Part shown: piece after piece, positions 19,221 to 27,035 of the stretch
Layout of the letters: each line of letters starts with the position of its first letter
Position numbering within the stretch: position 1 is the first letter of the stretch
DNA from: Fidelibacterota bacterium
GTDB lineage: Bacteria; Fidelibacterota; Marinisomatia; Marinisomatales; SCKK01
Length of the DNA: 36,902 nucleotides
Assembly (NCBI GenBank): GCA_004124475.1
Contig: SCKK01000019.1
Location: 20,001-56,902 of the forward strand
Direction of reading: 5' to 3'
Made by a program: the position numbers and the translations under genes
Notes under the pieces: generated by a model
Databases searched by the model: none
Told to the model about the DNA's origin: nothing
The model's input: the letters and a program-made list of their open reading frames with translations, nothing else

Positions 19221-21173
19221 ATGGTAAATCGAAATCTCAACATGAGTTTCTCATCCAAACTTGCTTCATTTATTATAATAATGTTCTGTTTGAACAATAT
19301 TTCTTTTGCACTACCTCAGCGAATACGCTACGGTGAAGTGAAAGCACGTAAACTTTTTCAAAAAGGGCTTGAGCATTATAATGAAGGAAGATTTTATAGC
19401 GCCTTGGATATGTTCAGGGGATTGAAAGATTATCTTGAAGGTCAGAATCCTCAATTGACAGCGAGTTATTTAATGGAAATGAGATCCTATTTTCATATTA
19501 AAAAGTTTGAGGATGCGAAGTTAATTGGACGTTCATTCCTCTCAAAATATCCCCAAAGCAGGTACAGGTTTTACATACTGGAATGTTTTGGAGATGTGTT
19601 CGTAATGGAGGGGAATTACAGATTAGCTGTTGACAACTACATAAAATCCCGTAATAAAACTGACAACAGTGTTCACAAATCGATTATTGACAGTAAACTT
19701 ATCCGGTTGTTGAATGGATATCTGACAAACAGTGAGATAGATGAATTACTTTCCACAGAAATCGATCCAGTAAACAGATCAATTCTCTCACTTATTCTGG
19801 CAAACAACTTTATATACCAGGGAGAAATGGATAAGGCTGCTTTAACACTGTTTCGTCTGGATGTTCAGAAACTTCCGGCAATATATCAAGAAGTCTACGA
19901 TCTAGCGAGAAGACACACGTATAAGGAACCTCGAAAAAGTGTTATGGTGGGATTAGTCCTTCCATTATCGGGATTCAATGCTGATTTTGGCCGGGATTTT
20001 CTTGAGGGGATACAAAATGCTGTAAGCTATATACGCAAGTATAATAATCTTGATATTGTACTTGAGGTCATGGATAATGGAGGGGATAACCTTAGAACAG
20101 TAACTTGTGTTGAGATATTATCTAAAAACCCTAACGTCCTGGCAATTATCGGACCTCTTTCGACAAATAATTCTGCTATTGCAGGAGCATCCGCTCAAGA
20201 AAGGGATATTCCAATACTTATTCCTTTTTCTGCTCAGGTTGGCTTGAGTGATTTGGGTGAAAACATTTTCCAGCTAAAAACGGATTTATACAAACAGGGT
20301 AGGTTTGCTGCAGAATATGCCATTATTTCCTTACAAAAAGATACCTTAGCAATAGTGGCGCCGGCAGATAGATTAGGAAAGGAATTAACAGATGGGTTTG
20401 TGAAGAGAGCTGATGAATTGGGGGCTCAAATAGTGGCGATTGAATGGTATTCCGGGATTCCTACTGATCTTAGTGTACAGTTTAAAAATATTAGAAAAGT
20501 AGGGTTTGATCTAATGTCCAAGAAGAGTGTGCAGAGCCTTTCAGATCTTGAATTTAATGAGATAGATAATATATTTGATATTTCTGTAACGGATTTTTTC
20601 CCCGAAGAAATTTATATGGAGGAATTCAAAGAAATTGATTCGAGCCGGATAGATGTTACCACCATACAAGGAATTTATTTACCTATTCACTCAGGAGATA
20701 TTAATTACATTGGTTCGCAATTTTCTTCATACCATCTGAATACAGTGGTTATTGGTAATTCAGGTTGGTACGATATAGAAGTTTTGAACCAAGAGATGAT
20801 TGGTCCTCACCTGAGCGGTATGATTATGCTGACAGATTATCTCGAGCCAAGAGATCAACTGATTGAAAAACCGTTGTCCCAATTGAATGAACAAGACAGT
20901 TTTATTGAAAAGAACAGATGGGCGTCGGTCGGTCGAGATGTCATGGAATATTTTATTGCTCAAATAGGTGATGATTATGATAGGATTTCTATCATGAACA
21001 ATCTAAAAAGGGGTGTAACCTACCGGGGGTCCGGGAAAATAATTTCTTTTTCGAGCACATCACCTCGGGTCAATTCTTCTATGCATGTTTTACAATATAA
21101 AAATGGACGGTTCCTGAAAATTGGTGAGTTCCTTTCTGACATGTTACAAGTATCGGATACGCAATCGCCCTAA
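19221..21173 (+). CDS. Exported TPR plus periplasmic-binding-protein-like protein (LpoA-like)
   Basis: An N-terminal hydrophobic signal (FIIIMFCLNNISFA) is followed by TPR-like helical repeats (about residues 40-230; FQKGLEHYNEGRFYSALDMF is the first). A type 1 periplasmic-binding (Leu/Ile/Val-receptor) fold then covers about 236-630: VMVGLVLPLSGFNADFGRD, then AIIGPLSTNNSAIAGASAQE and FQLKTDLYKQGRFAAEYA. This TPR-plus-binding-fold layout resembles LpoA, the outer-membrane activator of PBP1A, but no lipobox Cys is visible, so it is more likely a soluble periplasmic protein. An insertion near 425-475 is unusual for the fold. It follows glmS by 56 nt and precedes pgeF by 14 nt. ATG 19242 is an alternative start. 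A role in cell-wall synthesis is inference. Confidence 0.8.
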   Translation: MVNRNLNMSFSSKLASFIIIMFCLNNISFALPQRIRYGEVKARKLFQKGLEHYNEGRFYSALDMFRGLKDYLEGQNPQLTASYLMEMRSYFHIKKFEDAKLIGRSFLSKYPQSRYRFYILECFGDVFVMEGNYRLAVDNYIKSRNKTDNSVHKSIIDSKLIRLLNGYLTNSEIDELLSTEIDPVNRSILSLILANNFIYQGEMDKAALTLFRLDVQKLPAIYQEVYDLARRHTYKEPRKSVMVGLVLPLSGFNADFGRDFLEGIQNAVSYIRKYNNLDIVLEVMDNGGDNLRTVTCVEILSKNPNVLAIIGPLSTNNSAIAGASAQERDIPILIPFSAQVGLSDLGENIFQLKTDLYKQGRFAAEYAIISLQKDTLAIVAPADRLGKELTDGFVKRADELGAQIVAIEWYSGIPTDLSVQFKNIRKVGFDLMSKKSVQSLSDLEFNEIDNIFDISVTDFFPEEIYMEEFKEIDSSRIDVTTIQGIYLPIHSGDINYIGSQFSSYHLNTVVIGNSGWYDIEVLNQEMIGPHLSGMIMLTDYLEPRDQLIEKPLSQLNEQDSFIEKNRWASVGRDVMEYFIAQIGDDYDRISIMNNLKRGVTYRGSGKIISFSSTSPRVNSSMHVLQYKNGRFLKIGEFLSDMLQVSDTQSP

Positions 21174-21187
21174 AGTTAGAGTAGCTA

Positions 21188-21889
21188 TTGAATCCAATTC
21201 GATCAATAAATATCTCCGATCATTTCACAAATGAGAAGGTGAATGCGTCTATGGTTTTTAGTATCCAGGGGAATACTGGATCTTACAAGGCAGAACGTGA
21301 TTCCCTTGCCCAAATTATGGATCTTAATCATGGGGATATTTCTTATGCAAAACAAGTTCACTCTGATGATGTGAGTCGAATCATTGATAGCGGATTTTCA
21401 GGAGAATATGATGGATTGATTACCAATATCCCCAATCGTATCCTTTCTATTCAGGTAGCAGACTGTGTCCCGATTTTTCTTTATGATGCAGAATTTCATG
21501 TAATAGGGCTTGTCCATGCCGGTTGGCGGGGAACATCAAAAAAAATAGTTAGGAGAGCAGTAAAATCTATGAATGACTGGTTCCAATCCAAACCGCAAAA
21601 CCTGGAAGCGTATTTGGGTCCTTCTATTCATGCCTGTTGCTATGAAGTTGGAGAGGAAGTTGCAGATTTGTTTAGTGGGAATTCAGTGATAAGGAGGGGT
21701 TCGGATAACTATTTTTTAGATCTTGTTTTAGCTAATAAGCATCAATTGCTGTATAGTGGGGTTAAATCCGAAAATATTAAGGAAGCAGATGAGTGTACTT
21801 GTTGCAGCAGTACAAATTTTCATTCATATCGTAGAGACGAGAAAAAGGTAGGAAGGATGATCTGTTTTTTTCATCTTAACAATTCATAA
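21188..21889 (+). CDS. pgeF: PgeF/YfiH family multicopper-oxidase-like purine nucleoside phosphorylase
   Basis: The family (formerly laccase-like polyphenol oxidase, DUF152) acts on purine nucleosides, and PgeF edits peptidoglycan precursors. The metal-site residues are present in KQVHSDDV (His), VADCVPIFLYD (Cys) and LVHAGWRGTS (His), together with GPSIHACCYEVGEEV and the C-terminal ECTCCSSTNFHSYRRD. The TTG start at 21188 is the first possible start after an in-frame stop at 21182 and gives 233 residues; a later ATG at 21251 would cut into the conserved fold. It lies 14 nt after the binding-protein gene, suggesting co-transcription. Confidence 0.93.
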   Translation: MNPIRSINISDHFTNEKVNASMVFSIQGNTGSYKAERDSLAQIMDLNHGDISYAKQVHSDDVSRIIDSGFSGEYDGLITNIPNRILSIQVADCVPIFLYDAEFHVIGLVHAGWRGTSKKIVRRAVKSMNDWFQSKPQNLEAYLGPSIHACCYEVGEEVADLFSGNSVIRRGSDNYFLDLVLANKHQLLYSGVKSENIKEADECTCCSSTNFHSYRRDEKKVGRMICFFHLNNS

Positions 21890-21932
21890 AATAATTTAAT
21901 CGTACAGGAATTTTCATTTTTGGACCGACTGT

Positions 21933-21948
21933 GTACAGCATCCTGCGG
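21933..21948. repeat. 16-bp direct repeat, copy 2
   Basis: gtacagcatcctgcgg is identical to 10547-10562 and lies 9 nt before the long hairpin at 21958. Confidence 0.7.
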
Positions 21949-21957
21949 AAAAGTAAA

Positions 21958-21989
21958 AAGGTTCATCCCGAAACTTCGGGATGAACCTT
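21958..21989. repeat. Perfect 15-bp-arm hairpin between pgeF and uppP
   Basis: Arms 21958-21972 and 21975-21989 pair perfectly over 15 bp with a 2-nt loop (ac); the core is tcccgaaacttcggga. It could act as a bidirectional terminator for pgeF (an a-rich tract precedes it, but no T-run follows on the plus strand). The same core motif in other spacers makes a repeat-family member more likely. The following 22000-22090 stretch is also GC-rich, with cctgccccg motifs and a tcccgatcgctatcaggat half-palindrome. Confidence 0.8.
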
Positions 21990-22105
21990 GTACCTTGAAA
22001 CTTACCTGCCCCGCCTGCCCCGTAGCAACGAAGGAGCGTATCTGGGTAAGGAGCTTGTCCCGATCGCTATCAGGATGCGGGGTAACTTGGAGTGGGTGAA
22101 GTATA

Positions 22106-22870
22106 TTGACAACATGGGAAGCAGCTCAGTTAGGGGTTATACAAGGAATTACAGAATTTTTACCTATTAGCAGTTCTGGACATCTGGTTATTGCACAGCA
22201 TTTCATGGACATTTCCCGAACCGGAATTTTATTTGAAGTAGTGGTTCACCTGGGGACATTATTCAGTATACTGGTTATCTTCTATAAAGATATAAAAGAG
22301 ATTGTTTTTTCCCTGTTTTCCCCAGCCTCGAAAAGTTTAATAAAAAACGTTGTGATCGGAACGGTGCCTATTATTATCTTAGGTCTACTTTTAAAGCCGT
22401 ACATTGAATCCCTTTTCCATAATACAATCGTTGTTGGTATAGGATTTTTATTTACAGGAATAATATTGATTTCAACACAAATTTTTAATCCGGTAAAACA
22501 ACATTTAGACAGAAAAAAATCCCTGTTAATAGGATTATGCCAATGTATTGCTTTACTTCCTGGAGTTTCTAGATCAGGAATAACCATTGGATCTGGTATG
22601 ATGCTGGGAATTTTACCATTTGAAGCGGCTCGGTTTTCATTTTTTCTTGCAATTCCAGCGTTAATCGGATCGGGGTTGATCATATTTGGAGATTACATTT
22701 CATCAGGTGCGCAGACGGAATCCATATCTGTAATCGTTGCAGGATTTTTCACATCGTTTGTGGTGGGAGTGGTTGCTCTTAAAGCTCTATTGACCGTATT
22801 ATCTAAGGGAAAGTTTCATTGGTTTGGTATGTATTGCGTCGTAATGGGAATCATCACTTTAGGGTTATAG
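22106..22870 (+). CDS. uppP: Undecaprenyl-diphosphatase UppP (BacA)
   Basis: Integral membrane enzyme that recycles undecaprenyl pyrophosphate to the monophosphate carrier used for peptidoglycan and glycan export; it confers bacitracin tolerance. Catalytic motif QGITE (residues 13-17) with EFLPISSSGHL, and the second conserved motif LLPGVSRSGITIGSGM, are intact. About eight hydrophobic helices; 254 aa. TTG at 22106 is the first usable start after an in-frame stop at 22097 and gives the normal N-terminus (WEAAQLGVIQGITEFLP). A repeat-rich spacer precedes it; the next gene starts one base after its stop. Confidence 0.96.
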   Translation: MTTWEAAQLGVIQGITEFLPISSSGHLVIAQHFMDISRTGILFEVVVHLGTLFSILVIFYKDIKEIVFSLFSPASKSLIKNVVIGTVPIIILGLLLKPYIESLFHNTIVVGIGFLFTGIILISTQIFNPVKQHLDRKKSLLIGLCQCIALLPGVSRSGITIGSGMMLGILPFEAARFSFFLAIPALIGSGLIIFGDYISSGAQTESISVIVAGFFTSFVVGVVALKALLTVLSKGKFHWFGMYCVVMGIITLGL

Positions 22871-22871
22871 A

Positions 22872-24347
22872 ATGAGTGCTGTATCCATAGGTTTTGGTGT
22901 ATATCTTATTGTCATCCTTATCGTCGGAATTATTTCATCAAGGTTAACTAAGACACTTCCTGACTTTCTACTCGCTGATCGTAAGCTCGGCCCCTGGGTA
23001 GTAGCATTTTCAGAGAGGGCCTCTGGTGAAAGTGGATGGATGTTATTGGGATTGACAGGTCTTGCTTACGCAACGGGATTGGGCGATCCATCTGGAACCA
23101 AACTCTGGCCTGCTTTTTGGACAGCCTTGGGGGGAGTAATGGGTATTACTGCTTCCTGGTTTTTAATTGCTAAAAAACTGAGGGTAGAAAGCGAGAGATT
23201 GGGAGCGCTAACACTTCCCAGGTTTTTTGAACTTAAATTCGGGGGTAACGATCCCCTCATTCGTTTTGTTGCTACAGGTATAATCACATTTTGTTTCACT
23301 TTTTATATTGCCGCTCAATTTGATGCTTCTGGGAAATTGCTGGAACAGACATTTGAATGGAATCATATGACGGGTGTCCTTGTAGGTGCAGCGATTATCG
23401 TGTTTTATACATTGATGGGTGGTTTTTTTGCAGTGGCTTGGACGGATTTTGTGCAAGGATGGATTATGTTATTTACACTTGTAACTCTTCCATTAGTAAC
23501 ATTGTCATTACTTGGCGGCTGGGAAGGGTTGGTTCAAAAGATTAGCAGTATAAACCCTGATTTATTACTTGGAGGCGATCCGAAGTTGCTTTTGTCGATC
23601 ACGGGGGGAAGACACGGTTGGAATTTAATCGCGGGAATTTTGGGAGGTTTTGGTGTTGGATTCGGATATTCTGGACAACCTCATTTACTTGCAAGATATA
23701 TGAGTATACGAAATCCTGATGATATTGGGACTGCCAGAAGTGTTGCCATTGTGTGGGCAATCCTCGCCTATAGTGGCGCAATTCTTATGGGATTGGTGGC
23801 ATTAGGATATTATGGATACGGCACGGACGCTTTTTCGGATTCTGAAATGATGATGCCTGCACTCGCTAAGGCAATTTTCCCTGCGTGGCTTGCAGGAATA
23901 GTTATCAGCGGCGCTTTGGCTGCAATGATGTCAACAGCAGATTCACAACTCTTAGTTACAACATCGGTGGTGTCGGAAGATATTTATCATCAATCCGTTA
24001 ATCCTGAAGCAAGTCAAAAACGGTTGGTTAATCTCTCAAGATTTGTAACGCTTATCATTGGAATTATTGCCATATTTCTATCTCAATTGCCGCAATCTAT
24101 TTTTGATAAAGTATTATTTGCCTGGGGTGGATTAGGCGCTGCATTTGGTCCATCATTAATTCTTTCCCTATGGTGGAATAAGACCAATCGAAATGGTGTG
24201 ATTGCAGGTATGGTGATAGGATTCCTTACCATTATAATTTGGGATAATTCTCCTTTAGGTAGTGTGCTTTATTCACTTGTACCTGGATTTATTTTTTCAT
24301 TTTTGGCAGTAATTATTGTGAGTATATTGACAAATAAAGACCAATGA
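22872..24347 (+). CDS. putP: Sodium/solute symporter, PutP (proline) type
   Basis: SSS-family transporter with about 13 transmembrane helices. Recognisable PutP features: FSERASGESGWMLLGLTGLA in helix 2, LGALTLPRFFELKF, GFGYSGQPHLLARYMSIRN, and the helix AAMMSTADSQLLVTTSVVSED carrying the Na+-site Ser/Thr residues. Sodium-coupled proline uptake is the best guess; other solutes are possible within this branch. Length 491 aa fits. It begins immediately after the uppP stop, and its last codons overlap the holA start (ATGA). Confidence 0.88.
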   Translation: MSAVSIGFGVYLIVILIVGIISSRLTKTLPDFLLADRKLGPWVVAFSERASGESGWMLLGLTGLAYATGLGDPSGTKLWPAFWTALGGVMGITASWFLIAKKLRVESERLGALTLPRFFELKFGGNDPLIRFVATGIITFCFTFYIAAQFDASGKLLEQTFEWNHMTGVLVGAAIIVFYTLMGGFFAVAWTDFVQGWIMLFTLVTLPLVTLSLLGGWEGLVQKISSINPDLLLGGDPKLLLSITGGRHGWNLIAGILGGFGVGFGYSGQPHLLARYMSIRNPDDIGTARSVAIVWAILAYSGAILMGLVALGYYGYGTDAFSDSEMMMPALAKAIFPAWLAGIVISGALAAMMSTADSQLLVTTSVVSEDIYHQSVNPEASQKRLVNLSRFVTLIIGIIAIFLSQLPQSIFDKVLFAWGGLGAAFGPSLILSLWWNKTNRNGVIAGMVIGFLTIIIWDNSPLGSVLYSLVPGFIFSFLAVIIVSILTNKDQ

Positions 24348-25354
24348 ATACGAAAGTAGTAAAGAGAGATTTTAAGGAAACCATAAGAAAAATACGGCAA
24401 ACGAACATTGAGCCTGTGTATTTCTTGAATGGTGATGACTATTATCTACAGATGTTTTTTATCCATGCGGTCGAAAAATATTTTTCTAAAAAACAGAAAG
24501 TGGAAAGGATTTTTCTTGTTCCTGAAATAACTGATTTCCCTCAAATCCTTGCTGAGTTGAATTCTGTGGGATTATTTCCTGAACCGAAACTATTCATTTT
24601 ACAAAACCCAACTCGGATTAAGGGACAATTGAGAAAAGAATTATTACAATACTGTAAATCACCTATTGAAAATAACTGTTTGATAATTGTTATAGATAAA
24701 TATGACCCAAAAATGAAGTTAATCTCGGACATAAGTGCTATTTTGGGCGTAATAAATACATCACCGCCTTATCCTAATAAGATAATTCAGTGGGTAAATT
24801 TTCTGTTGGACCACAATAACCTTAACGCAACATCTTCAGCAATAGAAAAACTGGCTGAATTGTGTGGAGATTCGGTCTACCATATTTCAAATGAAATAGA
24901 AAAAATGAAAATCGGTTTAGGGGATAAGGATTCTGTAAGCGAATCGGATGTACTAAGATTTGTCGGGTGGAAACGAAAATATTATCCCTGGCATTTTTTA
25001 GATGCTATTGGAAATAAAAATTATATTCATGCGGTTAATATTGGAAGAAATCTTCTTAGTGAAGGAACCGATATATCCATGCTAATCTCGAAAATGACTC
25101 TCTTATTTCAAGAAATTTTATTTCACCATTTGAAGAATGGAGAGGGGGGTAGGAAAGCAGGTCAAATTGGTTGGTTAGGAGGTAACATCACTCGAAATCT
25201 ATCAAAATATAAGAAACATTATACCAAAGAAGAATTGGGAGGAATTTTTCACTATTTGGCATTAGTCGATCAAAAAACGAAAACAAGTAGGTTAGATTCC
25301 CTAATGCTGCTCCAACCGCTTCTATATAAAATTTTGATGAATAATGATAGATAA
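24344..25354 (+). CDS. holA: DNA polymerase III delta subunit
   Basis: Clamp-loader subunit that opens the beta clamp. Length 336 aa and sequence pattern fit HolA: an N-terminal IEPVYFLNGDDYYLQMFFIH stretch, a middle AAA+-like part with NNCLIIVIDKYDP and CGDSVYHISNEIEKM, and a C-terminal all-helical collar region (FLDAIGNKNYIHAVNIGRNL, LVDQKTKTSRLDSLM). The family lacks a Walker A motif, as here. It overlaps the symporter stop by 4 nt and the sigma factor start by 11 nt. Confidence 0.9.
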   Translation: MNTKVVKRDFKETIRKIRQTNIEPVYFLNGDDYYLQMFFIHAVEKYFSKKQKVERIFLVPEITDFPQILAELNSVGLFPEPKLFILQNPTRIKGQLRKELLQYCKSPIENNCLIIVIDKYDPKMKLISDISAILGVINTSPPYPNKIIQWVNFLLDHNNLNATSSAIEKLAELCGDSVYHISNEIEKMKIGLGDKDSVSESDVLRFVGWKRKYYPWHFLDAIGNKNYIHAVNIGRNLLSEGTDISMLISKMTLLFQEILFHHLKNGEGGRKAGQIGWLGGNITRNLSKYKKHYTKEELGGIFHYLALVDQKTKTSRLDSLMLLQPLLYKILMNNDR

Positions 25355-25934
25355 ACATAAATATAGTGATGAAGAATTAATCTACCGGTTCCAGCAAGGA
25401 GATGAAGTCGCTTACATTGAACTTGTAAATCGGTATCGAAACAGATTGATAAATTTTGTTTATCGGTATATTGGTGATAGAAATGACGCCGAGGATATTG
25501 TACAAGATACTTTAGTAAAACTGTATACACACAAACATTTCTATAGAAATATAGCAAAGTTTTCAACCTGGATTTACACAATTGCTTCAAATCTTGCGAA
25601 GACCGAATTAAGGAAACGGAAACGGCGAAAAGTGACTGTATTAAGCAAAATGGGTGGCGAAGATAGGGAGTTTGATCCTGCGTCTGAAATTACTGCCGAT
25701 GAATTCGCGGAAGGAAGGCATACGGAAAGGGAAATCCAAAACGCCATTCAGAGTTTACCCCTTCATTTCAGGACTGCGGTTATCTTGAGAGATATTCAGG
25801 AACTTTCTTACGAAGAAATCAGTAATATACTCGATGTTCCCCTTGGAACAGTAAAATCGAGAATCAATAGAGCAAGGTTGCAGTTACAGGAAGAGCTAAA
25901 ACATGTTAAACAAAAAGGGAGGAAACGAATTTGA
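25344..25934 (+). CDS. ECF-type RNA polymerase sigma factor
   Basis: Region 2 (about residues 20-90) has YRNRLINFVYRYIGDRNDAE, DIVQDTLVKLY and FSTWIYTIASNLAKTELRKR. Region 4 (about 130-185) has LPLHFRTAVILRDIQELSYE and VPLGTVKSRINRAR, the helix-turn-helix recognising the -35 element. Length 196 aa is typical for ECF sigma factors of the RpoE-like group. Its start lies inside the end of holA and its stop overlaps the anti-sigma gene by one base, so the pair is translationally coupled. The target genes cannot be read from this window. Confidence 0.95.
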   Translation: MIDKHKYSDEELIYRFQQGDEVAYIELVNRYRNRLINFVYRYIGDRNDAEDIVQDTLVKLYTHKHFYRNIAKFSTWIYTIASNLAKTELRKRKRRKVTVLSKMGGEDREFDPASEITADEFAEGRHTEREIQNAIQSLPLHFRTAVILRDIQELSYEEISNILDVPLGTVKSRINRARLQLQEELKHVKQKGRKRI

Positions 25935-26500
25935 TGAATTGTTACGAGGTTCGAGATATCATATCTTCTTATATAGAAAATGAGTTATCCATTCAAAGTA
26001 TCAATCAATTTGATGAACACGTTAATAACTGTAAAAATTGTGATGGGACTTATTTAGGGGTATTATCCCTAATTACTACTTTACGTTCATCCCCACGAAT
26101 AACAGTTTCTAATAGGTTTAATTCAAAGCTTCAGGAAAGGATAAATAATGTATCCATCAAGACTATCAATCCGATAAGCCATTTATTCAGGGATAAATTG
26201 GTTTTTGGGTTTGAACCTAAGTATGCATTTGTTTCCATTATAGCAGTAGTAGCGATCATATTTCTGATGGTTGGTCTGTTACCCACCAATGAGAACCCAT
26301 CCTTAGAAACTTCGATTCCAACAGAAATTACCCCGGTATTTACAGGTTCGTCTTCTCCGAATGATAACCCTGGAATGTATAACCCTGACGTCAATTTGGT
26401 GTCGGAAACTGATGGAGATTCCGTAAAAACCACTGAAAATAAAAAGGGGACAGTCTCTGATTTCGAAGGTCGAATTAAATTAGTAAAAGACCGAAGATAA
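25934..26500 (+). CDS. Membrane anti-sigma factor with zinc-finger (ZAS) domain
   Basis: The N-terminal cytoplasmic part has a zf-HC2/ZAS motif: an N-terminal Cys followed by FDEHVNNCKNC (His-x3-Cys-x2-Cys). One transmembrane helix is centred on YAFVSIIAVVAIIFLMVGLL (about residues 100-120), and a C-terminal periplasmic tail of about 65 polar residues is rich in Ser, Thr, Asn and Asp. It should bind and silence the upstream ECF sigma factor until an envelope signal triggers its release. I chose the second of two adjacent start codons (ATG 25934, not TTG 25931) because it follows agggaggaa at good spacing and gives a TGATG overlap with the sigma stop. Confidence 0.9.
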   Translation: MNCYEVRDIISSYIENELSIQSINQFDEHVNNCKNCDGTYLGVLSLITTLRSSPRITVSNRFNSKLQERINNVSIKTINPISHLFRDKLVFGFEPKYAFVSIIAVVAIIFLMVGLLPTNENPSLETSIPTEITPVFTGSSSPNDNPGMYNPDVNLVSETDGDSVKTTENKKGTVSDFEGRIKLVKDRR

Positions 26501-26726
26501 CAAACTCCTTTCTTATTCTGTTATGCCGAATATTCTTTAATAAGAATTGGCGGTAAATACTTCAGCTTGGGGATAAACCACGTGATTCTTCAGAAATGCA
26601 ATCGAATAAATCTCTATTACTTCTCTCCTGTACAATATATCATCCATTCTTATAGATTGAACAGCGGAACATGAGTCATTAATAACTGGCTTTTTGTATG
26701 TAGAGGTATATTTTATTTTACTGTAA

Positions 26727-26788
26727 CGCCTGCCCCGATTAAATCGGGGTCAGGCAGGCCTGTCTACCGACAGGCAGGGAATTTCTCC
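26727..26788. repeat. Repeat module B, locus 26.7 kb (inverted, interrupted copy)
   Basis: Segments 26727-26752 and 26775-26788 are the reverse complement of the 17191-17232 element. Its main palindrome has 8-bp arms (26733-26740 and 26742-26749), extended by gcctg/caggc outside. Between the two matching segments sits an additional palindrome, gcctgtc-tacc-gacaggc (26758-26775), absent from the 17 kb copy. Confidence 0.75.
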
Positions 26789-26789
26789 A

Positions 26790-26805
26790 TCCCGACGCGT
26801 CGGGA
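26790..26805. repeat. Perfect 16-bp palindrome tcccgacgcgtcggga
   Basis: Fully self-complementary with no loop. It lies directly between repeat module B and module A at this locus. Its outer arms tcccga/tcggga are shared with other family members. Confidence 0.75.
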
Positions 26806-26808
26806 CGA

Positions 26809-26838
26809 AGGTCACAATAGACTCCCCTTGAGAGTCCC
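26809..26838. repeat. Repeat module A, locus 26.8 kb (inverted copy)
   Basis: The reverse complement matches 17025-17054 at about 24 of 30 positions. Inverted arms gactc (26820-26824) and gagtc (26832-26836) are conserved while the loop differs, which suggests that pairing is maintained. Confidence 0.65.
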
Positions 26839-26879
26839 GAAGTTTCAGGATAATGTTTGTTGTTCCCGCAACTTCGGGA
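26835..26879. repeat. Inverted repeat tcccgaagtt ... aacttcggga
   Basis: 10-bp perfect arms (26835-26844 and 26870-26879) separated by 25 nt. The right arm also forms a small hairpin with tcccg at 26864-26868. Confidence 0.6.
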
Positions 26880-26951
26880 TTATTCGTAATTCATATCCAC
26901 CCCTGCTCCCCTGCTCCTTGCCCTTTTCTCTCCCGCATTTTTAATTCCTCC

Positions 26952-26967
26952 CCCCGACAAGTCGGGG
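26952..26967. repeat. Palindrome ccccgac-aa-gtcgggg
   Basis: Perfect 7-bp arms with a 2-nt loop, flanked by C-rich and G-rich tracts that extend the pairing with mismatches. It lies about 70 nt before the diguanylate cyclase start. Confidence 0.65.
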
Positions 26968-27035
26968 TCTGGGGGACGTAGCTATGTTCGTTAACTTGAC
27001 TTTCTTTTAAGTTTTTCTATTATTAATTTTCGCTT

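Larger units (their letters stand above)
26501..27035. other. Long spacer, second half packed with palindromic repeats
   Basis: No gene or RNA was recognised in 535 nt. The first 220 nt are AT-rich and featureless. From 26727 to about 26970 the spacer becomes GC-rich and contains at least six palindromes (listed separately). The last 50 nt are AT-rich again and may contain the promoter of the following gene. Confidence 0.6.

Noticed and set aside
26727-26970. Possible CRISPR array
   Set aside because: The palindromes differ from each other in sequence and spacing; there are no identical direct repeats with unique spacers and no cas genes.
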